From Chloroflexota bacterium (lineage in GTDB: Bacteria; Chloroflexota; Anaerolineae; Anaerolineales; Villigracilaceae): a stretch of DNA of 17,078 bases. The DNA is taken from assembly GCA_021796315.1 (NCBI GenBank), contig JAJYOH010000059.1:1-17078 (forward strand). The letters run 5' to 3'. A program made the position numbers and the translations under genes. How positions within the stretch are numbered: the first letter of the stretch is position 1; each line of letters begins with the position of its first letter. Below, piece by piece: positions 12,173-17,078 of the stretch. The notes beneath the pieces were generated by a model. The model was not told where the DNA came from and searched no databases. It saw nothing but the letters and a program-made list of their open reading frames with translations.

Positions 12173-13519
12173 ATGGTGACAGCAAACCGCATGACAAATC
12201 CCCGTCCAAATGCAAACGGCCCATCACAAAGCCATCGCCTGCCGCCGACGGTGTCGGGGCATAGCGTCCGCGAGATGGTGCGGGAACCGCTGAACTTCTT
12301 TCAAAACATCGTAACGCAATACGGCGACATCGTCTGCTACCGCCCCGCCCCCGAACCGGCCTACCTGCTCAACCATCCCGATTACGTCCGGCATGTGCTG
12401 GTGGATAACAACCGCAACTACAGCAAGGCCACTTCATCCAATTTGCTTTTCAACAAGGTCGTCGGCGAAGGACTTCTCACATCCGAGGGCGAGACCTGGC
12501 GCAGACAGCGGCGCTTGATGCAGCCCGCCTTCCATCACAGCCGCATTGAAAAACTGGATGGCATGATCGTGGATGCCGCGCAATCCATGTTGGATGTCTG
12601 GCAGCGCGCATTCGATTCAAGCCAACCGATCGACATTGCGCGCGAAATGGCAGCCCTGACTCTCACCGTCACCACACGTTCGCTTTTCGGCGTGGACCTT
12701 GGCGATGAAGTCCGTGAAGTAGGCGAGATCATCAACCGTGCCGCCAACTATCTTGAAAAACCCAGCAACCCGCACCTGATCCAATCCGCGCAGGACTTCG
12801 GCGCAGTCGTTGACCGCATCATCCAGCAGCGCAGGCAAAACTTCAAAGACGGCGGCGACCTGCTCAGTTCCATGCTTCTGGCGCGCGACGAGAACACCGG
12901 CGCGGCAATGGACGACGCGCAATTACGCAACCAGGTCATGACCCTGATGCTGGCCGGTTACGAGACGACAGCCAGCACCCTGACGTGGACCTGGTATCTG
13001 CTTTCGCAAAATCTCTGGGCAATGGATCGTCTGCGCCGTGAAGTGACTGACACTTTGCAAGGGCGTCCGCCTCGCTACCCGGACCTGGAACGGATGCCGT
13101 ACATCAGCATGGTTCTCGACGAAAGCCTGCGCCTCTTCTCCCCCGCCTGGACAATGGGCCGGCGCGCCATCGGCGAGGATCAGATCGGCGGCTATTACAT
13201 CCCTGCCAATACAGTGATCGCAATTTGTCTCTATACACTGCACCGACACCCCAATTTCTGGGATAACCCCGATATCTTCGACCCCGAACGTTTTTCACCA
13301 GAGAACATAAAGAGGCGCAACAAATTTGTCTACATTCCATTCGGCGCCGGGCCGCGTCAGTGCATCGGTAATAACTTTGGTCTCATGGAAGCGGCTCTCG
13401 TCATAGCCTGTGTACTCCAACGCTTCGAGCTGCACCTGATGCCCGGTACGGCTATCCAGCCGCAGGCGCTTTTCGTCCTGCGTCCCAACCGCGACATGAT
13501 GATGAGTCTGCATTCATAA
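12173..13519 (+). CDS. Cytochrome P450 monooxygenase
   Basis: P450s insert one oxygen atom from O2 into organic substrates using a thiolate-bound heme. The 448-residue soluble protein has the I-helix oxygen-binding motif AGYETT (A261-T266) and the K-helix ExxR (E317-R320, in DESLRLFSPAW). The PERF segment appears as DPERFSPEN, and the heme loop PFGAGPRQCIGNN has the ligand Cys397. The sequence resembles bacterial fatty-acid/CYP4- and CYP102-like P450s more than actinobacterial macrolide hydroxylases, but the substrate is unknown. No ferredoxin or reductase gene is nearby, so redox partners must come from elsewhere. ATG 12191 is an alternative start six codons in. It has its own promoter and a strong terminator, so it is a single-gene unit. 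Confidence 0.95.
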   Translation: MVTANRMTNPRPNANGPSQSHRLPPTVSGHSVREMVREPLNFFQNIVTQYGDIVCYRPAPEPAYLLNHPDYVRHVLVDNNRNYSKATSSNLLFNKVVGEGLLTSEGETWRRQRRLMQPAFHHSRIEKLDGMIVDAAQSMLDVWQRAFDSSQPIDIAREMAALTLTVTTRSLFGVDLGDEVREVGEIINRAANYLEKPSNPHLIQSAQDFGAVVDRIIQQRRQNFKDGGDLLSSMLLARDENTGAAMDDAQLRNQVMTLMLAGYETTASTLTWTWYLLSQNLWAMDRLRREVTDTLQGRPPRYPDLERMPYISMVLDESLRLFSPAWTMGRRAIGEDQIGGYYIPANTVIAICLYTLHRHPNFWDNPDIFDPERFSPENIKRRNKFVYIPFGAGPRQCIGNNFGLMEAALVIACVLQRFELHLMPGTAIQPQALFVLRPNRDMMMSLHS

Positions 13520-13552
13520 TTTCTTGTTTCTGCAATATACAAACTCCAAATC

Positions 13553-13593
13553 AACCATGCCAGAGAATTGATCTCTAACATGGTTTTATTTTC
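13553..13593 (+). terminator. Intrinsic terminator after the P450 gene
   Basis: AACCATG (13553-13559) pairs with CATGGTT (13579-13585). Inside, AGAGA (13562-13566) pairs with TCTCT (13572-13576), with a 2-base symmetric mismatch between. TTATTTTC follows. The convergent lipoprotein gene ends at 13603, so it may serve both directions. Confidence 0.8.
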
Positions 13594-13602
13594 TACAGCC
13601 TG

Positions 13603-14076
13603 TTACGAATCAAACTCACCCACTTTTACATCATTCAGCCACACGCTGTAATGTCCCTTCGCGAAAGTGCCCAAATCAAGGCTGGCTTGCAGGGGCGTGG
13701 CAAGCGCCATCAGCGTGCAGGCTTTATCTTTCTCGGCAACCGCATAGGCCTTCACGTTGATGCGGTTTTGAACATCCGGCTGGCTGACAATCAGGCGCAG
13801 TTGAAAACACGGGGTCGGTTTGAAATAAGCAAAATCAAGGGTCACCTGTGGTGGAGATTGGGTCAGGCTCAAAGAGGACGAGTCGATGTTGACAACGCCG
13901 CCCATCATATTGTCATCGCCCGGCTGCGGCGCATAAGGATTCTCCGCTTGAAGGACAGGCGGCACTGGCGAATTATTTTCGGTGACGACCAGGGGTGTCG
14001 GCGTCGCTGCCGGACCGCAGGCAGCGAACAATACGATCATCAACACAACCAAACACACACGACTAAAGGTTTTCAT
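13603..14076 (-). CDS. Lipoprotein of unknown function
   Basis: The 157-residue product starts MKTFSRVCLVVLMIVLFAACGPAATPTP. This is a lipoprotein signal peptide with the lipobox FAAC and lipidated Cys20, followed by a Pro/Thr-rich linker typical of surface-anchored proteins. The rest (about 60-157) is a single small beta-rich domain with PPQVTLDFAYFKPTPCFQLRLIVSQPDVQNRINVKAYAV and a final LGTFAKGHYSVWLNDVKVGEF. This looks like a short immunoglobulin-like fold; I do not recognise the family. Start at 14076 is set by AAAGGAG on the minus strand six bases upstream; a longer frame begins at 14157 but lacks the signal peptide at its front. It is divergent from the CHAT protease gene. Confidence 0.85.
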   Translation of the reverse strand: MKTFSRVCLVVLMIVLFAACGPAATPTPLVVTENNSPVPPVLQAENPYAPQPGDDNMMGGVVNIDSSSLSLTQSPPQVTLDFAYFKPTPCFQLRLIVSQPDVQNRINVKAYAVAEKDKACTLMALATPLQASLDLGTFAKGHYSVWLNDVKVGEFDS

Positions 14077-14225
14077 GGTTTTCTCCTTTGGTTTCTTTCG
14101 AAGTAATCGATGAAGGCGATTAATAGAATAGACGATGAAGGATCTCATTTGTGCCATGTCAGGGCGATCTTCCAGAAGTGAAAAGCGCTTTTCCTGGGCT
14201 AATTACCATACAGGCGACGTTAATG

Positions 14226-14254
14226 TTGAAATTTGTCAATCACAAGCGTATACT
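14226..14254 (+). promoter_or_regulatory. Promoter of the CHAT protease gene
   Basis: TTGAAA (14226-14231), a 17-base spacer and TATACT (14249-14254) match the sigma-70 consensus well. The predicted start is near 14261, with a leader of about 24 bases that carries GTGGAGG (14272-14278). Confidence 0.75.
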
Positions 14255-14284
14255 ATTTCTAAACAGTTGTAGTGGAGGCCTGCC

Positions 14285-16690
14285 ATGAAGAACCTGAGAT
14301 CAACAAATTACTTTATCGAATTGCTCCTGGCAAAACTTCCAGATATTTTTGAACTGCTGGGGAGGGATCGTGCTTCTTTATTTAAGCCACTTATAGCTCT
14401 GCTAAAGATGTTAAGAACAACCGAAGGTGAGCAACAGGTAATTGATACTGTCAACAAAATATATGAAGCCGGGCGACAAACAAAAGCCGGAAATATTTTT
14501 ACGGAAATTCGCGACCAGGCTTTATTAAAGAATAAAATCGATGACGCTTCCAACGATCTGCTCAAAGACTTTTCGTATAAAGATTTTTCCTATAAGGAAG
14601 AGAGTTATCGGTCAGCAAGAGCATTACCTTCTCTTGATGGCGATTTTGAAGTCAATTCGAGTCGGCCACGAGCGCAAAAAAATTCCGGCCTGTCGAGATC
14701 TGAAAAAAGCAAGCCGTCCATAGATCATAAACAGGTGATCGACAATGGGAATAAGGTGTTGTCCAGGATCGATGCCCTGGAACAGAGGGAATCGAATAAG
14801 AAGTCGGCAAAACCACCAAACAGGGACGGAGGGCAGGAAGATAAGCGTTTTTCCAACGTAGGCTTGTTTGATTCAGAAGGAAGCAAAACTGAGCACGAGC
14901 GCAAAACTCCATTGGGTGGGAAAAACGAATATTACCTGAAAATAAACATTGGTTCCGATGAAATTTGGGATTCAGAGGGAGAAGGAAGCAGAACATCATT
15001 TCCTCGCAACGAATTGCTGCCAAAGCCGGAACCCAGGGTCGGTGGATTTTGGCTGGATGTAGTGATTACCAGCCACGATTTTGATATCGAAAAAGAACAG
15101 GAACACCATAAATTGTTCCTGCCTGAAGAGGGCGATAGTTGGATCTGTGATTGCAAACAGGACGAGGCTCATCATTGCAGCAGGAACAACAGGAAAAGGT
15201 ATCTCTTTGTTCCCATCAGGACGCTCTCTCAAGCCGGAGAAGCCACCTTACGGATCGGCTTCTATTTTCAAAACAACTTATTACAGTGCAGGCTTTTTAC
15301 TGCCCGGGTTGGCAGGGAAGTTCCAGAGGGCAAACCGGGGTATGAGTCCGTAACGGACTACACACTGACTCGGTCATTAAGAGACATGGATGTTTTTCAA
15401 CATCGAACTGTAAATATATTTACGAACGAAAATGCCGATGGCAGCCATCGAGTAATATTGGTTGGAGTGGACGGCGACCCGCAAAAGGATGTTGTCTATC
15501 ATAATATTCTGGGCCAAAGTGAGATCAGCGCTCTTTTGAAAAATTCGCGGGAAGCGCTTCATAATACTCATCGGGAAGCCATATGGAACGATACAAAAAC
15601 AAAGATCACAGGCTGGAAGCCGCTTTTCAACACCATTAACGGGGTTACACACGCGAAAGATAGAGCGGCTTTCATTGCCGATCTCAAAGTATTGGCGCCA
15701 TTGGGCAGGCAAATGTGGACTGCGCTATTTAATGGGTTGGGAGATAGCCTTCGGGCCTTGAACGATAAATTGGCGCATGGCGAGGCGTCCATACAGATCG
15801 GACGCGCCGATGACGCCCAGAACCGTCTGTTTTATCTTTGGAACCTGATCTACGATATCGACCTCGATATCACGAAGCCCGGCCAATGGGTTCCCTGCAA
15901 AGTACTGGATAATTGGAAACCAGGCACCCATTTTGACCAATCACAAACCGCTGATTGCCCATATAGCGAAACACATAAGAGAAACACAATCTGCCCTTAT
16001 GGTTTCTGGGGTTTCAAACATATCATCGAGCAGCCTTTCTCAAGAAAGGACCGCTCCATGCAATCAAAAATTTCCCCATCAACAGATGGGAAGTTGGAAA
16101 TGGTCGCAGGCTATTACAAGAAGATGGCAGCCTGGCCAAACCACTTGGTTGAACTAAAGAAACGCCTTAAGCTGGATATTCTCGATGAAGCATCAAAAGA
16201 TGATCTATTGAACGATCTTGCACGGATAGATTCGGAATTAGTATACTTTTTCTGTCACGGACTTCGCGGAGACATCCCAGGCACCAGTCTATGGATGCCA
16301 TATCTCACCATCGGGGACGATGAAGAAATACAGCTTGAAGAGCTAAATAGCTGGCTGGGCAAATTACCAGCAGGCCATTGGGAGAAGACTTCGCCATTGG
16401 TATTCATCAACGGATGTCACACAGCCGAAGTTTCCCCCCAGGCGCTGGCAGATTTTGTAAAGTTCTTTATCGGCGCCAACGCCAGCGGGGTCATCGGGAC
16501 CGAAGTGACTGTTGCCGACACCCTGGCCGCTGAAGTCGGAGAGTTGTTCTTCTCTTATTTCTTTGATAAAGTGAAAGGCGGCGATGTGGGACACGCAATT
16601 CGTTCGATGCGTTTCGACTTTCTTTCCAAGGGAAGCGTGATGGGCCTGGCCTATACCCCCTACTGTTCGGCAGACCTCTATCTCGGCTGA
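14285..16690 (+). CDS. CHAT-domain caspase-like protease, multidomain
   Basis: The 801-residue protein ends in a CHAT (caspase/HetF-associated) peptidase domain. The catalytic His lies in VYFFCHG (H658) and the Cys in VFINGCHTAE (C711), 53 residues apart, with GANASGVIGTEVTVAD downstream, all standard for CHAT. Residues 1-85 look helical and could be an effector-associated, death-like domain. Residues 86-215 form a charged, probably disordered linker with a DFSYK duplication. Residues about 216-345 (YYLKINIGSDEIW, WLDVVITSHDF, LRIGFYFQNNLLQC) are beta-rich. Cys/His-rich patches lie at 288-298 and 558-579; the latter contains CPYGFWGFKHIIEQP. No membrane segment or STAND ATPase is present. GGAGG (14274-14278) lies six bases before the ATG. 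Relatives act in stress, death or immunity pathways; targets are unknown. No TPR-rich partner or gasdermin is encoded nearby. Confidence 0.85.
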   Translation: MKNLRSTNYFIELLLAKLPDIFELLGRDRASLFKPLIALLKMLRTTEGEQQVIDTVNKIYEAGRQTKAGNIFTEIRDQALLKNKIDDASNDLLKDFSYKDFSYKEESYRSARALPSLDGDFEVNSSRPRAQKNSGLSRSEKSKPSIDHKQVIDNGNKVLSRIDALEQRESNKKSAKPPNRDGGQEDKRFSNVGLFDSEGSKTEHERKTPLGGKNEYYLKINIGSDEIWDSEGEGSRTSFPRNELLPKPEPRVGGFWLDVVITSHDFDIEKEQEHHKLFLPEEGDSWICDCKQDEAHHCSRNNRKRYLFVPIRTLSQAGEATLRIGFYFQNNLLQCRLFTARVGREVPEGKPGYESVTDYTLTRSLRDMDVFQHRTVNIFTNENADGSHRVILVGVDGDPQKDVVYHNILGQSEISALLKNSREALHNTHREAIWNDTKTKITGWKPLFNTINGVTHAKDRAAFIADLKVLAPLGRQMWTALFNGLGDSLRALNDKLAHGEASIQIGRADDAQNRLFYLWNLIYDIDLDITKPGQWVPCKVLDNWKPGTHFDQSQTADCPYSETHKRNTICPYGFWGFKHIIEQPFSRKDRSMQSKISPSTDGKLEMVAGYYKKMAAWPNHLVELKKRLKLDILDEASKDDLLNDLARIDSELVYFFCHGLRGDIPGTSLWMPYLTIGDDEEIQLEELNSWLGKLPAGHWEKTSPLVFINGCHTAEVSPQALADFVKFFIGANASGVIGTEVTVADTLAAEVGELFFSYFFDKVKGGDVGHAIRSMRFDFLSKGSVMGLAYTPYCSADLYLG

Positions 16691-16704
16691 GCCCTTGTTC
16701 GTGG

Positions 16705-16748
16705 AAATAAAATAAGCCGCGCAACTATCAGCGCGGCTTATTTTATTT
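16705..16748. terminator. Bidirectional intrinsic terminator
   Basis: AAATAAAATAAGCCGCGC (16705-16722) is the perfect reverse complement of 16731-16748, an 18-bp stem with an 8-base loop and T-rich ends on both strands. It lies between the CHAT gene and the convergent membrane protein gene. Confidence 0.93.
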
Positions 16749-16770
16749 ATGGATTGGTTAGTCGACTAAC

Positions 16771-17043
16771 TTAATCGCCCATCCAGGGATTGGCCGAATC
16801 TTTGCCATACACAAACAAACCAATGAAAAAATACAGGAAGAAACCAATAGCCAAACCGATGCTGTACGCGCCAAACAATGTGGCATCTTTAAAGAGTCCC
16901 ACAATCGCTGCGCCTCCCACTGCTCCGATCACAGTGGAAATATCGGAAAGCAGCGCCTGGCCTTCTTTACGCCGAAGAGTGCGATAAGTGATCCAGCCAA
17001 TCACCAACCCAAAACATAGTGCGCCCCAACCCGCGATGCCCAT
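16771..17043 (-). CDS. Small three-helix membrane protein of unknown function
   Basis: The 90-residue protein has three glycine-rich membrane segments, at about 3-20 (IAGWGALCFGLVIGWITY), 34-51 (STVIGAVGGAAIVGLF) and 60-82 (AYSIGLAIGFFLYFFIGLFVY). TYRTLRRKEG forms a basic cytoplasmic loop and KDSANPWMGD the tail. ATG 17043 is chosen because AAGGAGG on the minus strand lies five bases upstream; an upstream ATG at 17058 would put that site inside the gene. The segments are shaped like membrane channel or anchor subunits, but I do not recognise a named family. It converges on the CHAT protease gene across the shared terminator. Confidence 0.8.
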   Translation of the reverse strand: MGIAGWGALCFGLVIGWITYRTLRRKEGQALLSDISTVIGAVGGAAIVGLFKDATLFGAYSIGLAIGFFLYFFIGLFVYGKDSANPWMGD

Positions 17044-17078
17044 CTTAGCCTCCTTCATGTGAAAGAACCGGTTTAGTT

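Noticed and set aside
1..17078. CRISPR arrays, tRNA, rRNA, insertion sequences with transposase, or prophage genes
   Set aside because: No regularly spaced repeats, tRNA-like cloverleafs, transposase frames or phage structural genes were seen.

Overview
The window looks like chromosomal DNA of a free-living bacterium, most likely a Chloroflexota (Anaerolineae-type) genome. That placement is an inference. It rests on the ftsA-ftsZ core, an EttA-type ABC-F ATPase, the many small toxin-antitoxin remnants, the mixed moderate GC content and the style of the dispersed short repeats (attcgtg and TGAGCCTG-CCGAAGGG types). There is no rRNA or tRNA gene to settle the taxonomy.

Layout. Positions 1-1848 hold the end of ftsA and a complete ftsZ, closed by a strong terminator. 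Positions 1922-2572 hold two small predicted membrane proteins. Positions 2712-3803 encode a GT87-like membrane glycosyltransferase, and 3916-5070 a cytosolic-looking Asp-box (BNR) repeat protein. It converges on an ettA gene (5147-6838, minus strand) across a 30-bp perfect palindrome. Positions 6839-9839 form a decayed defence/toxin-antitoxin cluster: a 39-residue dinD remnant behind an apparently duplicated leader, an intact brnT-brnA pair, a frameshifted SocA/Panacea-like gene, a frameshifted hepT with an intact mntA, and an abiEi antitoxin with a truncated abiEii toxin. The region also carries short inverted repeats and a G-quadruplex-type G-run. Positions 9998-12071 encode an MFS exporter and a membrane-anchored methyltransferase with a C-terminal zinc ribbon, probably one operon. 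Next come a cytochrome P450 (12173-13519), a small lipoprotein (minus strand, 13603-14076) and an 801-residue CHAT-domain caspase-like protease (14285-16690) with its own promoter. A three-helix membrane protein on the minus strand (16771-17043) converges on the protease gene.

How the genes work together. FtsA and FtsZ form the division scaffold; EttA tunes translation to energy state. BrnT/BrnA and MntA/HepT are growth-arrest toxin-antitoxin modules. In this window only BrnTA looks complete, because HepT, the SocA-like protein, AbiEii and DinD are all broken. AbiEi is left without a full-length partner but keeps a textbook inverted-repeat operator. Several genes (1922, 6838, 7441, 9998 and possibly 8872) have a -10 box only 7-9 bases before the start codon, which suggests leaderless mRNAs. 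The best candidate for an undescribed system is the CHAT protease, with a helical N-terminus, long linker, beta-rich middle, Cys/His-rich patches and C-terminal His658/Cys711 dyad, possibly with the neighbouring membrane protein. That pairing is speculative.
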